Assembly: GCA_903830945.1 (NCBI GenBank)
Contig: CAIKVT010000066.1
Location: forward strand, 1-44,196
Direction of reading: 5' to 3'
Length of the DNA: 44,196 nt
DNA from: an uncultured Elusimicrobia bacterium
GTDB lineage: Bacteria > Elusimicrobiota > Elusimicrobia > UBA1565 > UBA9628
In this document: positions 38,801 to 44,196 of the stretch, piece after piece
Numbering within the stretch: the first letter of the stretch is position 1
Layout: the number at the start of each line of letters is the position of its first letter
Made by a program: the position numbers and the translations under genes
The notes under the pieces: model-generated
Told to the model about the DNA's origin: nothing
Databases searched by the model: none
What the model saw: only the letters and a program-made list of their open reading frames with translations

Positions 38801-39767
38801 CGACCAGGTCCACCTGGGACGGCGCCCACCTCGCTTCTTGATAAGCGGCACGCATGGCGCGCAGCTGCCCGGGCGTGTTGGGCGCCAGGAGGCTGCCGCC
38901 CACGTCATTGGAAAGGCCGATGCCCGCGATGACGCCGTAGACTCGGTCGCCGGCGCGCAGGGCGTCATCGAGGCGCTTTAAGACGAACATGCCCGCGCCT
39001 TCGCCTACGACCAGGCCGTCGGCGGACTCGTCGAAAGGCGCGGGCCGGCCCGAGGCGGAGAGTGCGCGCAGTTGGGAGAAGCCCATCTGTGTATAGAGGC
39101 TCTCCGGCCTGGACACGCCGCCCGTGATCATGGCGTCGGCGCGGCCCGCGCGCAGCTCGTCGCAAGCGAGCTTCAAGGCGTAGAGGGATGACGCGCAGGC
39201 CGCGTCCAGAGCGAAGCTCCCCCCGCCCAAGCCCAGGCCTCGCGCCACAACCCCTGCGGGCAGGCCGGCGACGAATCGATTGAGCGGGTCGGTCTTCCTC
39301 TCCGCAGACAGACGCCGCCCCAGCAGGCGCTCGCTGAGCACCGGCAGGAGCAGTTCCCGGGTCAAAGCGGAGGCTGAGTCAGTGGGCAGGACGATGTTGC
39401 CGATGATGACGCCCGTGCGCGTGCGGTCCAGGCCCTCGGTGCGCGCGTCGTGCCAGGCCGAGCGCGCGGCGTGCAAAGCCAGATGGAATACCGGATCGAG
39501 CCTGGACAAGAAGCCGGCTTCCAGCTCAAGGCCTTCAGGGTCCAGGCGGAACCCGTCTATAAGGCAGGCCTTGGCGCAGTAAACCTTGTCCGGCGCTGGC
39601 CGGGCCGGGTCGAAGGCCTCGGTAGGCGGCAGGATCCAGCGTCCCGAAGGAACCTCGCGGCTGGCGCAGCGGCGCAGGGCGATGTTGTCCCAGAAGCGGT
39701 CCAGCTCCGGCGCATCCGGGAAGATGCCGCCGATGCCGACGACCGCGATGGGGATACGGTCTTTCAT
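32808..39767 (-). CDS. Pfa-like megasynthase, KS-CLF-AT-DH-DH (PfaC-like)
   Basis: 2319 aa; the ATG at 39767 overlaps the lipoprotein stop (ATGA). KS (1-445): active Cys191 in DAACASSLYALK, His325 in ECHAPGTPAGD, His365 in KSNVGH. CLF (470-915): KS fold, but SSEENSG replaces the Cys site, as in PUFA synthase chain-length factors. AT (about 1035-1400): FVFPGSGNQYLGM, GYSLGE (Ser1137). A Pro/Ala linker with palindromes follows, then two FabA-like double-hotdog DH units (about 1600-1930 and 1970-2319) with CHFSDDNVMPGTLMYE and AHFYQDPVCPGSLGLE. PfaC usually lacks AT, so this is a variant. Acts with the upstream ACP/KR/DH protein; ER (PfaD) and the phosphopantetheinyl transferase are not in the window. 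Confidence 0.85.
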   Translation of the reverse strand: MKDRIPIAVVGIGGIFPDAPELDRFWDNIALRRCASREVPSGRWILPPTEAFDPARPAPDKVYCAKACLIDGFRLDPEGLELEAGFLSRLDPVFHLALHAARSAWHDARTEGLDRTRTGVIIGNIVLPTDSASALTRELLLPVLSERLLGRRLSAERKTDPLNRFVAGLPAGVVARGLGLGGGSFALDAACASSLYALKLACDELRAGRADAMITGGVSRPESLYTQMGFSQLRALSASGRPAPFDESADGLVVGEGAGMFVLKRLDDALRAGDRVYGVIAGIGLSNDVGGSLLAPNTPGQLRAMRAAYQEARWAPSQVDLVECHAPGTPAGDPIEVASLKALWGERGWSAGQCPIGSVKSNVGHLLTAAGAAGLMKTLLALQRRLLPPSANFSRAGAALALEESPFRVPVECSSWECRDGKTPRRAAVSAFGFGGINAHVLIEEYNFPGRKVHSVAVPVSVEPATANVPIAIVGMEANFGACSGLRRFQEHVLGGQSQAALSMPENRWWGSNEASRYPGHYLPEVSVAAADYRIPPKEMEEMLPQQLLMLDTAAKAIKDAGLKSFPGESAGVFIGLGLDLNTTNFDLRWSLAEAGRRWAKKLGWDLSPEDEAEWIRLLREAVGPALSANRTMGALGAIVASRVAREFHVGGPSLAVSSEENSGLRAVEAAVRALQQGELEVAIAGAVDLSGDLRAVLGSHALRPFTGAGLAKPFDSSSDGPVPGEGAAALILKRLDDAVRDGDRVYAVIKGLGFASGGGVDRPAPSVAAYAAALGRAYADAGVDPTTVGYLETHGSGAPAEDRVEAEALADFYGTAEAGLPCALGSVKSQLGHAGAASALAGLVKAALSLYQEILPPMRPFQALPELAAAAKRFHVPLRPQYWLRNRAEGPRRAGVSSMATDGNCGHVVLEAVPQAAEGGRVATERRQPLGARDEALFVVEADDAAGLLDGLAALRSWLAAQDADSSVERLARRWWASQGSHPERKFGLAFVACGVVDLAELMTAAEQSVRDNPERPISGDRIHVTTRVAFGAEALAFVFPGSGNQYLGMSVGLGVQWPEVLRRLDAENGYLRGQSVPERFAPWRFSWEQGWEAKAEAAIIADFHAMIFGSVAHATALSDLVRGFGVEPRFVVGYSLGETAGLFALRAWTGRDEMLRRMKQSSLFTSDLAGPCDAARRFWNLSSDERMDWVLGVIDRPADTVKMALKGMERAALLIVNAPFECVVGGYRKAVDNVVQGLGCVFLPLQGVSTVHFPAAELVEKQYRELHLLPTTAPAGVRFYSGAWGKAYEVTKESAADSITAQAARPLDFPALVRQAYEDGARVFIELGPQASATRMIDKILGPLPHAARSACMRGSDEVSTVLRLLAQLIAERIPVDLKPLYGLSSCAADHQDPAPARPRVSVPLGAGAPKPIIWRPRPKTEAPVMALVAPSLTDAFPVSVSPVPERPALAVVMVPTALQQQLLAAHAAGLKAHEAFLRLSQNFAQAQLKNIAFQNALMKGGGRERILPPSTRLADENDADTPGGVGAISAPAARDFKTDCFMGREKCMEFAIGSIGKALGPLFSEVDSYPTRVRLPDEPLMLVDRIVSVSGEPRSLKSGGVVTEHDVKAGAWYLDCNRIPTCIAVEAGQADLFLSGYLGIDLETKGLRVYRLLDAEVTFHRGLPTPGDVIRYDIKIDRFARHGDVWLFFFNYESMVNSQPLLSMRKGCAGFFTSEELAAGKGVVFKPEELAPKPGKLPADWAPLVPGFGREKYSDEQVLALRRGDLAACFGPAFAGLPLREPVGLPTGKMALVDRVVELDPKGGRWGLGVIKGEADIRPDDWHLTCHFSDDNVMPGTLMYECCLHTLRILLMRQGWVGEKSKVWYEPVPGVTSGLHCRGQVIASTKKVHYRVEVKELGFDPAPFAIADALMYADDKPIVRITDMCVRMGGTDKAALTVLWNERGSFAAAPPAPPSRGAPVPLFDTDRILAFAVGKPSEAFGEPYRVFDSGRVIARLPGPPYQVLDRITRIEGCEAFKLAAGGVVDAEYNVPKDAWYFKSNGQPTMPFGVLLEIALQPCGWLAAYVGSALSSQTDLSFRNLGGAAIQHEEIGPDVGTLVTTVKMTKNVQSAGMLIQDYEMAVRCDGRLVYEGSTEFGFFSKGALSAQVGVRGAASYASSQAELARGLRPSLAQAGMPDKMLMMVDSVDCYVPDGGLRGLGFIRGTKRVDPSEWFFKAHFYQDPVCPGSLGLESFIQLMKVAARERWPGASGRFESMALGQKHGWLYRGQVIPTNKLVTVEACVTAVDDARRLIKADGLLKVDGLVIYTMTDFTLRLA
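33880..33933. repeat. Twin in-frame palindromes in the DH-DH linker
   Basis: ACCGGCGCCCCCC (33880-33892), TTGA, GGGGGGCGCCGGT (33897-33909) form a perfect 13-bp hairpin. One base later GCGCGGCAGC (33911-33920), AAA, GCTGCCGCGC (33924-33933) form a perfect 10-bp hairpin. They encode the Ala/Pro-rich linker between the two dehydratase units (residues about 1945-1963). Confidence 0.65.
35158..35260. repeat. Cluster of in-frame palindromes in the AT-DH linker
   Basis: Three inverted repeats in about 100 bp: CGCGCC/GGCGCG (35158-35172), CGCCGACACCCC/GGGGTGTCGGCG (35180-35205, perfect 12 bp with a 2-nt loop) and GAGGGGGG/CCCCCCTC (35230-35260). They encode the low-complexity linker (about residues 1503-1537) between the acyltransferase and the first dehydratase unit. 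Confidence 0.6.
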
Positions 39768-40768
39768 TTCTCCTTGGCGGGAGAGATGGTGAAGGCCGCC
39801 GCGTCCTCGGCCCATTCGATGCCGGCGGAGTCGAGCCGCTGGACCACGCCCAGATAGCCGCCCTTGGCCGGGTCGGAGAGCTTGGCCGGCAGGAGGGTCT
39901 TGGTCGCGACGACGCGGATGGTCTCGGCCGAGAGGGGCGGATGGTCGTCGGGCATCTGAGCCACGAGGTGGACGCCGCGCTTGGCGGCTTCCTCATCGGG
40001 GTAGGCCCAGGTCTGGCCGGCCTTGACCTTGGCTTCAGGGACCATCTCATTAGGAATGAGGAGCGAAGTCTCGGAGTTCATCTGGACGTCGTAGAGATAG
40101 ATATAGGCGTCGCGTCGCGGCGTGACGGATATCCTGGCCTCGTCGCCTTCCATGAAGCGGTCGCGGGAAAGACCGAGCTCCACGATGAAGTCCTTGTCCC
40201 AGTCCGCGGGGCGCTCCTTAATGCAGGCCTTGAGGTCCACGTAAAAACCGCATTGACGGCAAGTCCCCAGGTCGCGGTACTCGTCGATGATGATCTTCTG
40301 GTCGATGATACAGCCGCGGCGCGTGGTGCGCAGGACGCTCTCGATGAGGTTGGTCTGACCGCGCAGGCTCTCCTGCTGGAAGTCGAGCGAGCGCTGGTTG
40401 ACGTCAACTCCCAGGAGGTCGCGCATGGCCGCTTCGAGAGATTTTTCGATGGCGCGAGCGCGGGCCTGGTCGCGGGATTCATTGCCGCCGACCGGGATCG
40501 TGGCGTCGGCCCGGACCCAAGTGCAGCCGCGCTTAGCGTCCTTCTCGCCGATCTGGGAGGATGGAGCCGGAGTCTCGGGAACTGGGGCTGGAGCCGGGGC
40601 GGGTTTTGATTTCCTTGCTTCACCCAGGCCGGGCTCGACCTCGTTGAATGATTTCTCGGCCCTGTCTTTGACTGCCGCATAGTCGGGTTTGGAGGTCGGG
40701 CCTGCTTTTCGATTATGGCAGGCGGCCAGACCGAACAACAAAGGCAGAACAAGAGCGACTCGCCTCAT
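39764..40768 (-). CDS. DUF4384/LPP20-like lipoprotein inside the megasynthase operon
   Basis: 334 aa, start MRRVALVL at 40768, 1 nt after the upstream stop, with GAGAG as ribosome-binding site; the longer frame runs through the Pfa-like gene. Lipoprotein signal LPLLFGLAAC with Cys17. A Pro/Ala linker (55-75) leads to an LPP20-like segment (ESRDQARARAIEKSLEAAMRDLLGV), a Cys-rich stretch (RDLGTCRQCGFYVDLKAC) and a C-terminal DUF4384-like beta domain (RISVTPRRDAYIYLYDVQMNSETSLLIPNE). Its stop overlaps the next gene. An outer-membrane lipoprotein in a lipid-synthase operon is unusual; function unknown. Confidence 0.7.
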   Translation of the reverse strand: MRRVALVLPLLFGLAACHNRKAGPTSKPDYAAVKDRAEKSFNEVEPGLGEARKSKPAPAPAPVPETPAPSSQIGEKDAKRGCTWVRADATIPVGGNESRDQARARAIEKSLEAAMRDLLGVDVNQRSLDFQQESLRGQTNLIESVLRTTRRGCIIDQKIIIDEYRDLGTCRQCGFYVDLKACIKERPADWDKDFIVELGLSRDRFMEGDEARISVTPRRDAYIYLYDVQMNSETSLLIPNEMVPEAKVKAGQTWAYPDEEAAKRGVHLVAQMPDDHPPLSAETIRVVATKTLLPAKLSDPAKGGYLGVVQRLDSAGIEWAEDAAAFTISPAKEK

Positions 40769-40769
40769 A

Positions 40770-43700
40770 TCACTCTCCCACCGCCACGGTATTACGCCGG
40801 AAAGCCTCACCCAACGACTTGTCCACCGTGCACTCACAACCTTCCATCCGCGCCGCCAAGATGCCTGCATGGTCCAGGAAGTCCATATCCGCTCCGACGA
40901 GCCCGTCCGCGGACTTCGTAACCCGGGCACGGATGACGCAACCCGTTTCAGGCATGCGCCGGTACTGCCGATAACGACCGACAAAGCTCGGCAAAGACGC
41001 GGCGCCCAGCTTCTCGCAGGTCCACAGGATCATGGCCTGGAAGGCGGCGTCGAGCGCCGCGGGATCCGAGAGCCACACATCGCGCCAAGGCAGCCTCATC
41101 CAATTCTTCGGCGGCAAAGCCTGTGCCGCATGCACCACGATCCCCGACTGGGAGCACCCGGCCACCAAGCGGATGAACCGCTGGTCCGGGCCATGGAAGA
41201 GGATATCCCGATAGGCTTTCTCCACCGTCCGGGCATAGGGCTGAAGCGGAAAATCAGGCATGACGGCCGGAGCGGCCGGCAGCTTGTCAGTCAAGACCAC
41301 GTCCGCGCTGGCATGCAACACCGAGCTCGGCCCCCGGAGCTCCGCTCTCACGATGTAGTTGCCGTCCGTTTTCACCGCTTTGCCGGCCAGAAGCGTCACA
41401 GCATACTCCGGACCTTTGAGCAGCACTCCCTTGTAGATGCGCATGCCGTCCAGCCCGTGAAAATGCAGTCCCGGATGGCCGTGCAAGGCCGTATGCGCCA
41501 GCCACTCCGCAATGAAGGCAAAAGGCAGGACCGGCGCGCCGTTGATCACGTGCGAGGACAGGAACGGAAAATCCGCGACCGAGACCTTCCGCTCGAAGAC
41601 GGACGCAAGATCCGCGACCCGGGCCTTCAAAGCCGCAACCGGCCTGGCGATGGCCACGACCTCGACCGAGCGACTATCCCCGGAGAGCTCGCGCACTAGG
41701 AACCCCCCCCCCTCCTCCAAACCGATCACGCCAACACCCTCGGAAGCGAAAAGCTTCTTCAAGGACTCGTTGACCATGCCCCCATCCCACGGGCCCCAAT
41801 TGAAGGCCGCGACCCGGCACCCATCCAGCCGCCGCGAGAGCAAGCGCGCCGTCTTGTTCAAGACCTCGTTTGCCATGGCGTAGTCGCTCTGCCCCGAGCG
41901 GCCGAAGCGCGCCGTAGACGACGAGAACAGCGCCAGCGCCCTGAGCTCGGAGAGGTCCAGCGCCTGGAGCAGATGCCTCAGGCCCGCGACCTTGGTCAAG
42001 AACACTGAATCAAACTGCTCGGGCGTCTTGTCGGCGATGAGCTTGTCCGCCAGGACCCCGGCGCCGAAGACCAGGCCTCGGATCGGACCGTGCTCGGCCT
42101 TGACGCGAGCCAAAGCCTCAGCCACGCCGTCAGCATCGCGCACATCGGCCTGGACATAGATCGTGCGGCTGCCCGCGGCTTCCAAGGCAGTCAAATGGGA
42201 GCGGATCTCACGGCCGGCCAGCACCGCGCGGCACAACTCGCCCGCCTCCTTGGGAGTCTTGTCTTGGAATCGACCCAGGATCGCCTTCTTGAGTTCAGAC
42301 TCGCCGCGGCAAGCCTTGAGCCAGTCTTCTTCCTCACCGGGAAGGGGACTGCGGCCCATGAGGACCACAGTCGGGCGGCAAGCCCTGGCCAAGGCTAGGG
42401 CCGCCTGTGCGGTCACTCCGCGCGCGCCGCCGACCACGAGGACCGCGTCCGCGCTCTGGAGCGGCAAGGTCCCGGCCTCGGGACTTACCGCATCCTCGAG
42501 CTCCAGTTCCTTGCGGCCGGAGGCGGAGAGGCCCACCTCGAGCGGTCCGCGGTAGAAGAGCTCAACGGCCACGGCCTCGGCCGCCGAAACCGCGTCGTCC
42601 CAGCCAGCAGCCAAGTCGAGCGCCTTGCAGGACACCTCGGGCCACTCGTGCGAAGCTGTCTTGGCCAGACCGGCCAAGGCGCCCTGGACCGGATCCTGCT
42701 CGGACTTGAGCCCAGAAAGGCCAAAAACGCCGTCGAGACGGGAAACCGTGGCAAAGACCGCGCCGCCGTCCTGACCGGCCCGGCGCAGGGCCGGCAGGGT
42801 TAGGCGGGCCAGACTGAAGGCATGGCGCATGAGGTCCTCGGAGGCCGGTGTCCAGAGCTGGTTCGGCTCCAAGCGCGTGACCGGCGCCAAGACCACCAGC
42901 GCCGCCAAGGCTTGCGGGACCTGCAACGATCCCAGATGGTCCAAGGAGACGACCTCTGCCTTATGACCGCGGGCCTTGAGGTTGCCTGCCAAAGCCTTAG
43001 CGAGGCCGTTGCCGTCGTTGGCGATCCAGATGGGCAGCTTGGCGTCAAGACGCACGGCCGGTCCATGAGCTTTACACTCCACGGCCCGCAGGACGGAGCG
43101 GGTCAGGACAGCAGTCGCAACGGAATCGGCCGTCGCGATCGGCTTTGGCTCCCGTTGAGGAGCTTCTCCAGACTGGGACAGATAAGCCGTGATCTGCCGC
43201 AAGGTGCGCAGGGTTCCCAGGTGCTCGGGCTTGACCTTGGGCGCCTGCGGGAGCTTCTCCTGGATCGCGGAAAGAATCTCCACGCGCTTGATAGAATCGA
43301 TGCCCAGGTCGGACTCCAGGTCCATGTCCAGGTTCAGGGACTCCGGCGGATAGCCGGTCTTCTCCGACACCATGGCGATGAGCACGGCCTCCACTCCGGA
43401 AGCCGCGGCCGCACTCGGCGCAGGGGCCGGAGCTCCGGCCGAGAGGAACTCGGCGATCTTGCGCAAGGTGCGCAAGGTTCCCAGGTGCTCGGGCTTGACC
43501 TTGGGAGCGGCAGGCAATTTCTCCTGGATCGCCGACAGGATCTCCACCCGCTTGATGGAATCGATACCGAGGTCGGACTCCAGGTCCATGTCCGGGTTCA
43601 GTGACTCCGACGGATAACCAGTCTTCTCCGATACCACGGCCAAAAGCACGGCGTCGACCCCAGAAGCCGAGGCTGCCGCAGGCGCAGGGATCACGGCGCC

Positions 43701-44196
43701 GGTCGAGAGGAACTCGGAAATTTTACGCAAGGTCCTCAGGGTACCCAGATGCTCGGGCTTGACTTTGGGAGCGGCAGGCAATCTCTCTTGGATCGCGGAG
43801 AGGATCTCCACGCGCTTGATGGAATCGATGCCCAGGTCGGATTCCAGGTCCATGTCCGGGTTCAGTGACTCCGGCGGATAGCCGGTCTTCTCCGAGACGA
43901 CCGACAGGAGCACGATCATGATGTTAGAACTTCCGGCCCCGGAGGGGCCGGAAGCCGCCCCGACGCCCTCAGGCATCGGAGCGTGCCGTTGGGGAGCGGG
44001 CTCGACGACTGGAGTCAGCGCGTGCCCCAAAAGGATCTGGTGCTGCTGCTCCACCAGAGACTGGAAAGACTTCTGGATGGATTCCTGGCCTTGGAGGAAG
44101 CGGGCGTGCAGCTCTGCCGTCTGCTCCTGCAGCCTCTGCAGAGCGTTCATGCTTTCCTGAGCCGACTGCAAGGTCGTTGCTGTTGAATTTCCGGCA
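40770..44196 (-). CDS. Pfa-like megasynthase, ACP3-KR-DH part (PfaA-like), 5' end outside the window
   Basis: The minus-strand frame is open to the right edge; a TTG at 44171 is not a real start because AGNSTATT continues upstream. Visible from the N-terminal side (numbered from that TTG): a coiled helix (1-50), three ACPs (85-157, 173-245, 259-333) each with LGIDSIKRVEIL (phosphopantetheine Ser117, Ser205, Ser293), a ketoreductase (about 570-800; VLVVGGARGVTAQAAL, SSSTARFG, SDYAMANEVL) and a PKS-DH-like hotdog domain (about 880-1125; HVINGAPVLPFAFIAEWL). KS and AT are expected beyond the edge. A 10-G run lies in the KR region. First visible gene of the operon. Confidence 0.85.
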   Translation of the reverse strand, partial: AGNSTATTLQSAQESMNALQRLQEQTAELHARFLQGQESIQKSFQSLVEQQHQILLGHALTPVVEPAPQRHAPMPEGVGAASGPSGAGSSNIMIVLLSVVSEKTGYPPESLNPDMDLESDLGIDSIKRVEILSAIQERLPAAPKVKPEHLGTLRTLRKISEFLSTGAVIPAPAAASASGVDAVLLAVVSEKTGYPSESLNPDMDLESDLGIDSIKRVEILSAIQEKLPAAPKVKPEHLGTLRTLRKIAEFLSAGAPAPAPSAAAASGVEAVLIAMVSEKTGYPPESLNLDMDLESDLGIDSIKRVEILSAIQEKLPQAPKVKPEHLGTLRTLRQITAYLSQSGEAPQREPKPIATADSVATAVLTRSVLRAVECKAHGPAVRLDAKLPIWIANDGNGLAKALAGNLKARGHKAEVVSLDHLGSLQVPQALAALVVLAPVTRLEPNQLWTPASEDLMRHAFSLARLTLPALRRAGQDGGAVFATVSRLDGVFGLSGLKSEQDPVQGALAGLAKTASHEWPEVSCKALDLAAGWDDAVSAAEAVAVELFYRGPLEVGLSASGRKELELEDAVSPEAGTLPLQSADAVLVVGGARGVTAQAALALARACRPTVVLMGRSPLPGEEEDWLKACRGESELKKAILGRFQDKTPKEAGELCRAVLAGREIRSHLTALEAAGSRTIYVQADVRDADGVAEALARVKAEHGPIRGLVFGAGVLADKLIADKTPEQFDSVFLTKVAGLRHLLQALDLSELRALALFSSSTARFGRSGQSDYAMANEVLNKTARLLSRRLDGCRVAAFNWGPWDGGMVNESLKKLFASEGVGVIGLEEGGGFLVRELSGDSRSVEVVAIARPVAALKARVADLASVFERKVSVADFPFLSSHVINGAPVLPFAFIAEWLAHTALHGHPGLHFHGLDGMRIYKGVLLKGPEYAVTLLAGKAVKTDGNYIVRAELRGPSSVLHASADVVLTDKLPAAPAVMPDFPLQPYARTVEKAYRDILFHGPDQRFIRLVAGCSQSGIVVHAAQALPPKNWMRLPWRDVWLSDPAALDAAFQAMILWTCEKLGAASLPSFVGRYRQYRRMPETGCVIRARVTKSADGLVGADMDFLDHAGILAARMEGCECTVDKSLGEAFRRNTVAVGE
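41703..41712. repeat. Run of ten C (ten G in the coding strand)
   Basis: A 10-base homopolymer in frame within the KR-DH segment of the PfaA-like gene, encoding three glycines (EEGGGFLV). Such tracts are slippage-prone in polymerases and in sequencing. Confidence 0.8.
43173..43919. repeat. Tandem ACP coding repeats, 264-bp period
   Basis: Three ACP modules spaced exactly 88 residues apart (serines 117, 205, 293), with long identical runs such as DSIKRVEILSAIQE and KVKPEHLGTLRTLR. The Ala/Pro linkers between them differ more. A 16-bp perfect palindrome (43425-43440) sits in the linker between ACP2 and ACP3. Confidence 0.85.
43930..43954. repeat. In-frame palindrome before the first ACP
   Basis: CTTCCGGCCCC (43930-43940), GGA, GGGGCCGGAAG (43944-43954) form a perfect 11-bp hairpin encoding the Gly/Ser-rich linker just upstream of ACP1. 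Confidence 0.6.

Noticed and set aside
43173-43919. CRISPR-like regular repeats
   Set aside because: The 264-bp period is coding and matches tandem ACP domains.
44169-44171. TTG at 44171 as start of the PfaA-like gene
   Set aside because: The frame stays open to the window edge, and Pfa homologues have KS and AT domains upstream of the ACPs.

Overview
The window is GC-rich, densely coded bacterial DNA with short intergenic gaps, many ATGA/GTGA stop-start overlaps and sigma70-like promoters. No rRNA, tRNA, CRISPR array or phage is visible. The gene mix (Vor-type ferredoxin oxidoreductase, PntAB, glycogen enzymes, an Ole cluster beside a Pfa-like synthase, a REP-associated transposase and many GC-rich palindromes) suggests an uncultured Gram-negative bacterium. 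Elusimicrobiota is my low-confidence guess; no marker here proves it.

Layout. 1-5250: a membrane-protein fragment, a secreted GDPD-like protein, a small membrane protein, rsmH and a SAM-dependent methyltransferase. Between them lie three copies of a ~58-nt structured element (436-493, 4135-4191, 5198-5252), two of them with a near-identical promoter directly upstream. 5449-8055: a four-subunit 2-oxoacid:ferredoxin oxidoreductase operon. 8067-13111 (minus): a receiver/ATP-grasp PEP-synthase-like fusion, glutamate dehydrogenase and ferritin. 13250-16233: pntAB. 16262-18199: a secreted zinc peptidase. 18196-22405 (minus): malQ, glgB and an unknown gene. 22508-23425: terC. 23433-30240 (minus): a lipoprotein, oleA, oleB, oleC, oleD and a phosphopentomutase-like gene in one tight operon. 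30355-31998: a secreted CsgG/FlgO-like plus vWA protein. 32003-32800: a RAYT element with 22/25-matched terminal inverted repeats. 32808-44196 (minus): a Pfa-like polyketide/fatty-acid megasynthase operon running off the right edge, with a DUF4384-like lipoprotein between its two giant genes.

How the genes fit together. The central genes suit amino-acid or 2-oxoacid catabolism: GdhA deaminates glutamate, the Vor-type enzyme oxidises 2-oxoacids to acyl-CoA and reduced ferredoxin, and PntAB balances NADH and NADPH. The right half is a secondary-lipid locus. The Pfa-like synthase (three tandem ACPs, KR and DH on one protein; KS, CLF, AT and two DH didomains on the other) should build a polyunsaturated or modified acyl chain. 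OleABCD is known to join two acyl chains head to head into a long olefin. Side by side they point to a very-long-chain polyene hydrocarbon, like the C31:9 product that Shewanella makes from PUFA and Ole, but here with a dedicated neighbouring synthase. Envelope lipoproteins woven into both operons suggest a role at the outer membrane.

Most unusual signals: (i) the triplicated promoter-plus-pseudoknot candidate RNA; (ii) the combined Pfa-like/Ole locus with lipoproteins; (iii) perfect palindromes placed in frame in linkers of several proteins, near a RAYT transposase.
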